DNA of 15,291 nt from Vulcanimicrobiota bacterium (GTDB taxonomy: Bacteria; Vulcanimicrobiota; Vulcanimicrobiia; Vulcanimicrobiales; Vulcanimicrobiaceae). Made by a program: the position numbers and the translations under genes. Numbering within the stretch: the stretch's first letter is position 1; the number at the start of each line of letters is the position of its first letter. A model generated the notes under the pieces. The model made no database searches, was not told where the DNA came from, and worked only from the letters and a program-made list of their open reading frames with translations. Below are positions 1 through 6,710 of this stretch, in pieces. The DNA lies in contig JAFARW010000182.1 of the NCBI GenBank assembly GCA_019245275.1, positions 1 through 15,291 of the forward strand, read 5' to 3'.

Positions 1-1048
1 CATAAAGGCAATCGAACACGACGAACGTCAGCGGGTACTTCTCGGCCGACGCAGAGCGAGCGCTGGGACGATGGCGGTTGAAACTGCCTTGCAGCCGTTG
101 AAACGAAGAGCGGCCCTTGGAATCCAGGCTAACGATCTCGCCGTCAACGAGGATCGGAACGCTTGAAAACGCGCCTGCTAAATCTTCGAGCTCGCCGAAT
201 TGCTTGAGGAAATCGAGTCCGTTGCGTGACGTCAGCGAGAGCTTGCCACGGTCGTCTACTTTGCACAGCGCGCGATAACCGTCCCACTTGATTTCGAAGA
301 GCCAATCCGGATCATCGAACGCCGCATCCACCAAAGTCGCGAGCATTGGATGCACGACCTTGGGCATCGGATCGACTTTGGTGCGGCGCGATTTCACTGT
401 GCGCTCTTCACCGGCGGCTTTACGGCCCGAGATCCACTGTGCGGAGCGTTTGTTCTCCGCAATCTCTTTGAGCGTCTTGCCGCTTTTCACCGACCGGTCG
501 TCGCGCTCGATGTCGTACTTCGGGTTGACGTATTGGTCTTTGTCCTTGAACAGGAGCCACGGGTCGCCCGATTCGTCGCGACCGCGAATGCGTACCAAAG
601 TGAATTCGCCGTTCATCTTCCGGCCGTGCAAAACGAACTTGATCTTGCCGCGGCCGATTTCGCGCGCCGGATCCGTACCTTCGGCTAAGCGATACGTCCC
701 CTTATCCCAGACGATCACCTCGCCCGCGCCATAGTTGCCCTTTGGAATGACGCCTTCGAAGTCGCGATAATCGAGCGGATGGTCTTCAACGTGCATCGCT
801 AAACGGCGGTCGGTCGGATTGAGTGACGGCCCTTTTGGAATCGCCCAGGATTTCAAGACGCCGTCGGCTTCGAGCCGAAAATCGTAGTGCAAACGAGTTG
901 CGTCGTGCTTCTGAATCACGAAGCGCAAGCGCGGCGCGCGCCTTTCTTTACGTCCCGGTGGTTCGGGCGTCTCGCGAAAATCGCGTTTCGCTGCGTAGCG
1001 TTTGAGCGATCCGCGCTCGGGCGCCGTGACCTTTTTACGTTGCGCCAT
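1..1048 (-). CDS. ligD: ATP-dependent DNA ligase LigD, 3'-phosphoesterase plus ligase domains (3' end cut by window)
   Basis: This gene encodes a bacterial non-homologous end-joining type DNA ligase that seals breaks using ATP. The frame reads from ATG at 1048 (349 codons visible) and runs off the left edge. Residues about 40-185 form the 3'-phosphoesterase domain: QKHDATRLHYDFRLE (46-60) with His48, His54 and Asp56, then LAMHVEDHPLDY (83-94) and IPKGNYGAGEV. Ligase motif I, EIKWDGYRA, puts the catalytic lysine at 254; SRNG (274-277) and DGEI (302-305) follow, and the sequence stops within FDCLY. The first 39 residues are basic and look like a linker. No polymerase domain precedes the ligase, so if one exists it lies C-terminal, outside the window. 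No clear Shine-Dalgarno precedes the ATG. It lies 70 nt downstream of two small membrane-protein genes and may be co-transcribed with them. Ku is not in the window. Confidence 0.93.
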   Translation of the reverse strand, partial: MAQRKKVTAPERGSLKRYAAKRDFRETPEPPGRKERRAPRLRFVIQKHDATRLHYDFRLEADGVLKSWAIPKGPSLNPTDRRLAMHVEDHPLDYRDFEGVIPKGNYGAGEVIVWDKGTYRLAEGTDPAREIGRGKIKFVLHGRKMNGEFTLVRIRGRDESGDPWLLFKDKDQYVNPKYDIERDDRSVKSGKTLKEIAENKRSAQWISGRKAAGEERTVKSRRTKVDPMPKVVHPMLATLVDAAFDDPDWLFEIKWDGYRALCKVDDRGKLSLTSRNGLDFLKQFGELEDLAGAFSSVPILVDGEIVSLDSKGRSSFQRLQGSFNRHRPSARSASAEKYPLTFVVFDCLY

Positions 1049-1070
1049 AATGCAAACGTTCGGACGCAGT

Positions 1071-1097
1071 TGCGCCCGCTCCGCTGGAGCGGGCGCA
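1071..1097. repeat. Perfect 12-bp inverted repeat with 3-nt loop
   Basis: TGCGCCCGCTCC and its exact complement flank a 3-base loop, giving a very stable hairpin in the 70-nt gap between the lmo0937-type gene and ligD. On the minus strand it follows the small-gene stop and precedes the ligD ATG by 22 nt. No T-tract follows on either strand, so a classical intrinsic terminator is unlikely. It could weaken read-through into ligD, stabilise the upstream mRNA 3' end, or be a dispersed REP-like palindrome. Confidence 0.75.
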
Positions 1098-1118
1098 CCG
1101 CCATCTGGAGACTGGCTT

Positions 1119-1271
1119 TTAGACTCTAGCTCCGCGTCCGGTCAGCAGATTGTAGACGAGCAGAATGACCGCGATGATGATAATGATGTGGATCAATGGC
1201 GACGCGACATGCGCCAAAAGCCACAGCACGAGCCAGATGACAACTAAGACGACAATGATGGTCCAGAGCAT
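1119..1271 (-). CDS. lmo0937-type small membrane protein (DUF5670-like), 50 aa
   Basis: A 50-residue, almost wholly hydrophobic protein beginning MLWTIIVVLVVIWLVLWLL and ending NLLTGRGARV. It has two membrane helices (about 2-20 and 25-43) with a short AHVASP turn between them and a basic C-terminus. Length, the MLW-T-I-I start and the closing N-L-L-T-G-R match the lmo0937 family of small bacterial membrane proteins, whose biochemical role is unknown. The start is fixed by GGAGG (1279-1283) with a 7-nt spacer to ATG. It lies 18 nt downstream of the 84-aa membrane protein, so the two form an operon. The sigma-B-type promoter ahead of that pair suggests stress-controlled expression, which is inference. 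Confidence 0.88.
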   Translation of the reverse strand: MLWTIIVVLVVIWLVLWLLAHVASPLIHIIIIIAVILLVYNLLTGRGARV

Positions 1272-1289
1272 GTTTGTTCCTCCGAAGCG

Positions 1290-1544
1290 TTACGGCTTAG
1301 TTCCGGACGAGCCGCTCGATCCGCCGCTCGATCCGCCGCTGGATCCGCCGCTAGTTCCGCCGCTCGTTCCGCCACCGGGGGCGGGATTGTTGATCGTGGT
1401 TTGATTATTCGGATTCGTGTTGTTTGCAGAACTCTTCCATACGAAAAACGCGATAATAGCTGCAATCACGATGACGGCGATAATCCCGACCGTCGCTACG
1501 GAACTTCCGCCGCCGCTCTTGACGACAACTGGGCGATCGTCCAT
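1290..1544 (-). CDS. Small single-span membrane protein with Gly/Ser-repeat tail, 84 aa
   Basis: I do not recognise a named family. The protein has a short charged N-terminus (MDDRPVVVKSGGGSS), one strong membrane helix at about residues 17-36 (VATVGIIAVIVIAAIIAFFV), then WKSS, an Asn/Thr-rich linker (38-52), and a tail of GGTSGG and GGSSGG units ending SSGTKP. The tail is encoded by a 12-bp tandem repeat. The topology suggests a membrane anchor with a flexible extracytoplasmic or cytoplasmic tail; the sequence does not settle which. The start is well supported: a perfect AGGAGG at 1551-1556 stands 6 nt before ATG, and a sigma-B-type promoter sits just upstream. It is first in a two-gene operon with the lmo0937-type gene. 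Codon use is ordinary outside the repeat. Confidence 0.82.
   Translation of the reverse strand: MDDRPVVVKSGGGSSVATVGIIAVIVIAAIIAFFVWKSSANNTNPNNQTTINNPAPGGGTSGGTSGGSSGGSSGGSSGSSGTKP
1312..1371. repeat. 12-bp tandem repeat, 5 copies, inside the 84-aa membrane protein gene
   Basis: Five consecutive 12-base units (plus strand CCGCTCGATCCG and variants at 1312, 1324, 1336, 1348 and 1360) encode the Gly-Gly-Ser/Thr-Ser tail. The first two units are identical; later ones differ by one to three bases. Because the unit is a multiple of three, copy changes would lengthen or shorten the tail without shifting frame. Confidence 0.85.
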
Positions 1545-1578
1545 ACATGACCTCCTGTGCGATGACTTAGCCCCCTTT

Positions 1579-1604
1579 ATACCCGAGCGGGTTGAAGCGC
1601 AAAC
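1579..1604 (-). promoter_or_regulatory. Sigma-B/F-type promoter for the small membrane-protein operon
   Basis: On the minus strand GTTTGC (1604-1599) is followed after 14 nt by GGGTAT (1584-1579). The general-stress sigma-B consensus is GTTTAA, 12-15 nt, GGGTAT; here the -10 is perfect and the -35 matches four of six. A start site about 7 nt further on would give a leader of roughly 28 nt containing the AGGAGG at 1551-1556. The match is visible in the sequence. Recognition by the sigma factor encoded at 9312-10115 is inference. Confidence 0.65.
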
Positions 1605-1630
1605 TCGGCTGCCGTCGAACGTCGATCGCG

Positions 1631-3421
1631 ATGGAGTTCCACTTCTCGCCTCGTCCTAACCGCGCAAACGAGATAGCGTGGCGGCCCTGGAATGCGCAAG
1701 CCTTCGCTGAGGCCAAAGGTCAAGACAAGCCGGTGCTCCTTGCGATCTCTGCAGCGTGGTGTCATTGGTGCCACGTCATGGACGAGACAACGTATTCGAA
1801 TCCGGACGTCGCGCGGCTGATCAACGAACATTTCATTCCAATTCGAGTCGACAACGATCAACGGCCCGACATCAACGCCCGCTACAACATGGGCGGATGG
1901 CCGACGACCGCGCTTTTAACGCCGGCCGGCATGACCTTAACCGGTGGAACATACGTCCCTGAAGGGCAGATGCTGCAGATGCTCGAGCGCGTCGAGCAAT
2001 TCTATCGGGAGCACCGCAGCGATATCGCGGCACGCATCGGCGAGCTACAAACTCAGCCTCGCCGGCCGAGCACGAGCGGCGAGCCGCGCGATTCAATGGT
2101 CGCCCGCGTCGTCGAAGAGATCAGTGTATCTTACGATGATGTCTACGGGGGATTCGGAACGCAGCCGAAGTTTCCGCAGACTGAAGCGCTCGAGCTCCTT
2201 CTGTTGGAGTATCGGCTTTTCCGGGACGAGCGGCTGCGGAATATCGTCGCCAAAACGATGGACGGCATGTCGGCCGGCGGCATGTACGACCATGTCGAGG
2301 GCGGGTTTTTTCGCTATTCGACGACTCGCGATTGGAGCGTGCCGCACTTTGAGAAGATGAGCGAAGATCACGCGGGGTTGCTCAGAGTTCTTGCGACGCT
2401 CGTCTTGCTCGGCGAGGATTCCCAATTCAAGCCGACTTTACGTAGCGCGACTGACTACGTGCTCGCGGTGTTGCGCAATCCGGATTCGCCGTTTTTCGCC
2501 GGCAGCCAAGACGCTGATGAGGACTACTATGCGCTTCCTTTAGAAGAGCGGCGCAAGAAACAAATGCCCTATGTCGATCGCACGGTCTACGCAAATTGGA
2601 ACGCCTCGCTCGCATCGGCATTGCTTTCCGTTGCAGTTGCGCTCGATGACGATACGGTCGGAGATACAGCGGCGGCAGTAGTTACTGCGTTGCACGATCG
2701 TATGCGCGACGCGGATGGCTTATTGTATCATTTTCTGCCGCCTGGCGGCACGCCGCAAACGCGAGGTTTGTTGACGGATCAAACCGCTTATCTTCGCGCG
2801 TTGATCGATGCGTACGAATACTCCGGAGAAGCCGCCTTTCTGAGTGGCGCGCGCGATCTCATCGACGCTTTAGATGGTCGATTTCCCCACTCCGACGGCC
2901 CATATGACGACCATGCCGCGCTCGAAGAGCCGCTTGGAAACTTAATCTTTACCGACAGACCGTTGCAGGAAAACGCGATCATCGCCGATAGCTTGCTGCG
3001 CCTCGCGGCATTGACGTCAAGCCAAATATATCGGGAGAAAGCCGAAGCGGTGTTGCGTGCTTATGCGCGCACCTACGGGCAGGCAGGAAGTTTTGCCGCG
3101 GGGTATGCGCGGGCGGTGCGTCGCTATCTAACTCCACCGCCGACGCTAAACATCGTCGCTCGTGAATCGGACGAAACCTCGCTGCGCATGACCGCGCTTC
3201 GGCTCAATGAGCCGCTGCTTTCGATCGCAACGCTCGATCCATCGGACCGCGCGGCGCTGGAAGAACGGGGCTACGATGCAAACGCCGTTCCCGCGGCCTA
3301 TTTCTGCCGCGGCACTGTTTGCGCACCGCCTGCGCACGATGCGGCCGAACTGCGGCGATTAATAGAGCGGACGAACGAAGCGATTCCAGTAGGCGCAGCC
3401 CCACAAACCGACCAGAATTGA
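1631..3421 (+). CDS. DUF255 / YyaL-SSP411 family thioredoxin-fold protein
   Basis: This is a member of the YyaL/SSP411 (spermatogenesis-associated protein 20-like) family, which joins an N-terminal thioredoxin-like domain to an alpha/alpha-barrel resembling sugar-processing six-hairpin enzymes. Its substrate is not known. The thioredoxin part carries AAWCHWCHVMDE with the CxxC pair at 44 and 47, then RVDNDQRPDI and GGWPTTALLTPAG. The barrel shows GGFGTQPKFPQ, YDHVEGGFFRYSTTRDWSVP with HFEKMSEDHAGLL, and SQDADEDYY. A family-typical C-terminal TVCAPPAHD segment follows. At 596 aa it is somewhat shorter than the usual 650-700. The start is taken at ATG 1631 because family similarity begins directly after it; an in-frame TTG at 1592 would add 13 unlike residues. 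Neither has a clear ribosome-binding site. The last 63 bp overlap the converging membrane-protein gene. Confidence 0.9.
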   Translation: MEFHFSPRPNRANEIAWRPWNAQAFAEAKGQDKPVLLAISAAWCHWCHVMDETTYSNPDVARLINEHFIPIRVDNDQRPDINARYNMGGWPTTALLTPAGMTLTGGTYVPEGQMLQMLERVEQFYREHRSDIAARIGELQTQPRRPSTSGEPRDSMVARVVEEISVSYDDVYGGFGTQPKFPQTEALELLLLEYRLFRDERLRNIVAKTMDGMSAGGMYDHVEGGFFRYSTTRDWSVPHFEKMSEDHAGLLRVLATLVLLGEDSQFKPTLRSATDYVLAVLRNPDSPFFAGSQDADEDYYALPLEERRKKQMPYVDRTVYANWNASLASALLSVAVALDDDTVGDTAAAVVTALHDRMRDADGLLYHFLPPGGTPQTRGLLTDQTAYLRALIDAYEYSGEAAFLSGARDLIDALDGRFPHSDGPYDDHAALEEPLGNLIFTDRPLQENAIIADSLLRLAALTSSQIYREKAEAVLRAYARTYGQAGSFAAGYARAVRRYLTPPPTLNIVARESDETSLRMTALRLNEPLLSIATLDPSDRAALEERGYDANAVPAAYFCRGTVCAPPAHDAAELRRLIERTNEAIPVGAAPQTDQN

Positions 3422-4516
3422 GTACGCGATAAGAACCTTCCCCCATGTGGGTACGCCCCGCTGCACCGCAAGCGCCATCAAAACAAATAAGAACGGTACA
3501 AAGTCCAACGCGTGGCGCATCCCAAACTGCGCATAGCCGTTGACGTAGTAGAGAAAGTTCGGGATCGCAGTGAGCGCTGTCGCGATCCACATGGCGATCA
3601 CGAGTTGCTTTGGCCTTCGCGCGGCAAATGCCAGCAGCAGCGCAGGGCTTGTCCACGTCAGCGCGATGCCGCCGAGGTCCGGGACGACGTACGGAAACAC
3701 ACGCGTGAAGTGCGGCGCAGCGACAAAGAAAGAGGCCAGTTGATACGTCAAGTAGCGCATTTGAAACGGCGAGCCGGTTGGGGCGCCGGCGCTGTCTGCG
3801 TGGTACCACGTTACATAGCCGATGTCGGTCAGCGTTCCCCAGCGCGCCTCATTGTAGCCGACCCAAAGGATGGCGGCGACGAACAGAACCCCACAAAAAG
3901 CAAGAAGTCGAGCGCGCCGCAAATGCGGAACGCGGGTTGCACCTGGTTGGCAGATCAGCCAAGCATAGACCGGTATCGCAAGCGCCATCGTGAACCGCGC
4001 CTCGAGCGCGCAAACCGACATAAGCGCAACGAGCCAGCCGCGCTTCTTACCGAGCGCTTCGAGCAGCGCGAGCAGCGTGAACGCAACTGCGCAGACGTGC
4101 GCGATAAACCACACGTCACCGAGCATCGCGCACCAAAGCAGATCCGTTCCAGCCAACAGAAAGGCGCACAACCAAAGCGTGGCTTCGAGCGTCACGTCAA
4201 GCCGCTCGCAGAGTCGCCACGCCGCGGCGATCGCCACGCCGCCCAAGATGGCTGCCACAATCGTCTGATTGGCGTGCGTTCCAAAAAGCGCAACTAGAGG
4301 CAACATCAGTAGCGCCGGCAGTGGCGCCTCAATGACGTAATGCTGCCCGTGGTACGCGAGCGCATCGATGTATTGGCCGGGCCAATCGATCCACACATGG
4401 CCATGCAAGAAAGCGTCGGCGAGCAACACGTAGTTGTTGTAGGGAGTCGAGCGCAGATGCGCCGTCACCAAAATGACGACGAACGCCACCGCGCCCGCGA
4501 TTGGCGCGCGCTTCAA
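3359..4516 (-). CDS. Multi-pass membrane protein, GT-C glycosyltransferase-like
   Basis: A polytopic inner-membrane protein of about 385 aa with roughly nine or ten hydrophobic spans. The first is at about residues 5-20, followed by a loop containing NNYVLLADAFLHGHVWIDWP with acidic residues, the place where GT-C enzymes keep catalytic acids. The architecture recalls dolichyl-phosphate-mannose-type protein glycosyltransferases, but no decisive motif is present, so the activity is inference. The start is chosen as TTG at 4516, which overlaps the upstream stop as TTGA and implies translational coupling. An upstream in-frame ATG at 4636 would force 120 bp of overlap and an unlike N-terminus. It is last in the nine-gene operon, directly after a DUF2723 protein of similar architecture. 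Its 3' end overlaps the opposing DUF255 gene by 63 bp. Confidence 0.75.
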   Translation of the reverse strand: MKRAPIAGAVAFVVILVTAHLRSTPYNNYVLLADAFLHGHVWIDWPGQYIDALAYHGQHYVIEAPLPALLMLPLVALFGTHANQTIVAAILGGVAIAAAWRLCERLDVTLEATLWLCAFLLAGTDLLWCAMLGDVWFIAHVCAVAFTLLALLEALGKKRGWLVALMSVCALEARFTMALAIPVYAWLICQPGATRVPHLRRARLLAFCGVLFVAAILWVGYNEARWGTLTDIGYVTWYHADSAGAPTGSPFQMRYLTYQLASFFVAAPHFTRVFPYVVPDLGGIALTWTSPALLLAFAARRPKQLVIAMWIATALTAIPNFLYYVNGYAQFGMRHALDFVPFLFVLMALAVQRGVPTWGKVLIAYSILVGLWGCAYWNRFVRPLY

Positions 4517-5979
4517 GTGCGCTTCACGATGCGATACAAAGGCGGCTCGGCACCTACGATCCGTTGCAGCCCATAACCCCGCGGAAGATCTCCCCACGGC
4601 AAGTAGACAACGTAGACCGGACGCTGCCTTAACCACCGCGGAACGTACTCGACGTCATCCGAGAGCCACGCGGCATCGACAATCCGGTCGCCGAAACCAT
4701 GTTCGACGTAGGCATCGTAGGCAAGCGGCGTCGCGTATGCCCACGGCGCCATGATGATTGCGTTATTTGCGGTGTGCGACCGAACGAATGCCAGATAGCG
4801 AGTCGCGCCGGGATCGAAACGCTGAGCAAGCAGGTCGCGGTGCAAATACCATTGCGACCCTACGATCAGGGCTCCAACTGCGAGCACGACTGCGCGCAAC
4901 CGCGGCCATCGCGCGATCGCTTCGTTGAGCGCAAGGCCGGCGAGCACGGCCCCTGTAGCGAACGCGCTCAGAAAATAACGCTCGACATCGGCTTCGGGCG
5001 GGTATCCCAGCGCGAATGGCACGCACGTTATTCCCGCAACAGTAAATCCAATCGCGCGCAGGCGTTGCGAGCGCACGAAGACGATCGCCCCTGCTATAAT
5101 TAGCAAGGCGCCGGCGACCGTAAAGTTGTCGATCAACGAATGCACAAACCGCCAGCCATGGCGCACGTATGTCTGCGGAAGGAAGATCGCCGCGATGCCG
5201 TCGCCGACTGGAAATTCACTGCCTGAAACAAGCGCCGCGAATCCGCTGCGCTGCGATGGATGGTCGTAATCCCAAAATGGGCGGCCGGCGGCGACGCCGA
5301 GGGCAAGTGTCGGGTCGCGGCGTTGCGCATAGACTTGCGCGCTGCGAACCGGCAGATATGCATAGAAAAGGAAGACGATCAGCACGCAGATTGCGCCGGC
5401 TTTCGCCAATTGCGAAACCGAGACGGACTCCCATCGCGATAAGAGGACGATCAGCAGGCCAATCGCACTCAGCGCGGCGATCGGATGCGTTGCAAGAGCG
5501 CACCCCCAGGCGGCGGCACCACCGTATAGCCACCGTCGATCCAGTGTCGCCGACCAGCGCAGAGCGCACCAAAGCGTGAGCGCGATGAACAGAACAGCGA
5601 ACGCGTGCACCTCAGCGCGCGTGCCGCGAACCCAAGCCAGGTTGGTGAACGCGAAGCTCAGCGCTGCGAGCAGCGCGACCGCAGCATTCTCCGTTTCATC
5701 GACGACGATTCGATAAACGAACCACGCGGTGAGCGCCATCGCGGCTGCGCACAACAGGGTCGTGCGCCACGCGATGCTTCCGAAAGGAAAAAGATGCGTG
5801 AAGAGCCAGCCGATGAGAACGAACGCCGGAAATCCCGTCGGGTGCGCAATGCCGAGAATGTATGGCACCGTCTGCATCTCGCCGACGTCCCAAAAGCCGA
5901 CGTAACGCTGCATCGAGTAGACATACGTCGCGAACGGCAATAAAAATGCGATGCATCCCAGAGCTCTGCGTAACCGCAC
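4513..5979 (-). CDS. DUF2723 family membrane protein, probable GT-C glycosyltransferase
   Basis: This 488-aa protein fits the DUF2723 (TMEM260-like) family, whose characterised eukaryotic relatives are protein O-mannosyltransferases; the bacterial substrate is unknown. After the first membrane helix (about 6-23) comes GFWDVGEMQTVPYILGIAHP, then TGFPAFVLIGWLF. The Asp31/Glu34 pair and HPTGFP (46-51) are the family signature, with the acidic residues at the expected GT-C catalytic loop. About ten further hydrophobic segments follow, then a soluble C-terminal region of about 100 residues with HTANNAIIMAPWAYATPLAY. The start is taken as GTG 5979, 5 nt after the upstream stop. The open frame continues upstream to 6153, but those residues are arginine-rich, unlike the family, and lie inside the neighbouring gene. 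It is followed, with a 4-nt overlap, by another membrane glycosyltransferase-like gene. Confidence 0.85.
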   Translation of the reverse strand: MRLRRALGCIAFLLPFATYVYSMQRYVGFWDVGEMQTVPYILGIAHPTGFPAFVLIGWLFTHLFPFGSIAWRTTLLCAAAMALTAWFVYRIVVDETENAAVALLAALSFAFTNLAWVRGTRAEVHAFAVLFIALTLWCALRWSATLDRRWLYGGAAAWGCALATHPIAALSAIGLLIVLLSRWESVSVSQLAKAGAICVLIVFLFYAYLPVRSAQVYAQRRDPTLALGVAAGRPFWDYDHPSQRSGFAALVSGSEFPVGDGIAAIFLPQTYVRHGWRFVHSLIDNFTVAGALLIIAGAIVFVRSQRLRAIGFTVAGITCVPFALGYPPEADVERYFLSAFATGAVLAGLALNEAIARWPRLRAVVLAVGALIVGSQWYLHRDLLAQRFDPGATRYLAFVRSHTANNAIIMAPWAYATPLAYDAYVEHGFGDRIVDAAWLSDDVEYVPRWLRQRPVYVVYLPWGDLPRGYGLQRIVGAEPPLYRIVKRT

Positions 5980-5984
5980 GGCGC

Positions 5985-6710
5985 CTACGGAAAAAGCAGC
6001 GGCGGTGGAATCGTCGGCACCGACAACCCTTTCGGCTGAATGAACGTCGAAGGCGGCAGCGAGGCGGGAAAGCTGTAACCGCTCCACGTGATCCGTTCGC
6101 GCGTCGGGTGACCCGCGACATCTGAAGTTGCCGTGGCGACGGTCGGCATCCAATACGGACCGGCTTTTCCATAGGCGACCGAGCCGTCCGCGTGAACCTT
6201 TCCCGCAACGCTCTTAAAGGTGACCAGCGACGGCAGGTACGTTTCGCCGTCAATTGTGACCCCGGTTATCGTGAACGACGATCGGACCATCGGTTCGGTC
6301 GCGTAGATGTAATCGAGATGTTTTCCGTGGCGACGCGTCTGCAGAAATAAAAACGCGTATGCGGAAACGCGCGGCGCAAGGCGCGTCACGGCGTAGCGAT
6401 CGTCGGCTGAAATGACGCGCACGATCTTGACCGGATCTCCTTCCGTGGAGACCGTTTCATCGCGTTCTTTGACCGCACCCCGAAAGATGCGGTGCGTCTG
6501 CTCGATGTTGTGCGCGCCGGCTTGCGAAACGCGATAAGAGAAAACGGCAAAAGGCGGCTCACTCGCTTGATCGAGCGCCGCAATATAGCGATTGACTACA
6601 ACTTGCGAATCGAGCTGGGCCGGTCCGGGTGAAGCGCCGAGGAGGATGCCGGCGAGCGCGTAGGTTAGAGCGGGCTCGCGCAGCCGCTCAATGCGCCTCG
6701 AAAAATGCAT
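5985..6710 (-). CDS. Secreted or periplasmic protein of unknown function, possibly LolA-like fold
   Basis: I do not recognise a named family. From ATG 6710 the protein is 241 aa. It starts with a basic segment (MHFSRRIERLREP), a hydrophobic core (about 14-26) and a probable signal-peptidase site after SPGPA (residue 31), so it should be exported. The mature part begins with a helix-like VVVNRYIAALDQASEPP and continues as alternating short beta-like segments such as FSYRVSQ, VKIVRVISADDRYAV, and FTITGVTIDGETYLPSLVTFKS. That arrangement resembles LolA/RseB-like lipid-binding barrels, but this is a guess. It ends in a proline-rich VPTIPPPLLFP. The ATG start gives a 23-bp overlap with alaS; upstream in-frame codons lie inside alaS and lack a signal peptide. 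It precedes two membrane glycosyltransferase-like genes, so a cell-envelope role is plausible. Confidence 0.72.
   Translation of the reverse strand: MHFSRRIERLREPALTYALAGILLGASPGPAQLDSQVVVNRYIAALDQASEPPFAVFSYRVSQAGAHNIEQTHRIFRGAVKERDETVSTEGDPVKIVRVISADDRYAVTRLAPRVSAYAFLFLQTRRHGKHLDYIYATEPMVRSSFTITGVTIDGETYLPSLVTFKSVAGKVHADGSVAYGKAGPYWMPTVATATSDVAGHPTRERITWSGYSFPASLPPSTFIQPKGLSVPTIPPPLLFP

Noticed and set aside
288..734. Plus-strand frames of 148 and 112 codons over ligD
   Set aside because: They are antisense to a gene with clear LigD motifs and have no recognisable domains or ribosome-binding sites.
3090..3106. GTTTTG ... GGGTAT resembling a sigma-B promoter on the plus strand
   Set aside because: The spacer is only 5 nt and the site lies inside the DUF255 coding sequence.
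3512..4297. 261-codon plus-strand frame opposite the membrane-protein gene
   Set aside because: The composition is Arg/His/Gln-rich without domains, typical of the antisense of a hydrophobic GC-rich gene.
4513..6153. Longer 546-residue version of the DUF2723 protein
   Set aside because: The first 58 residues are arginine-rich, lack family similarity and lie inside the upstream gene; GTG 5979 fits the spacing and the first membrane helix.
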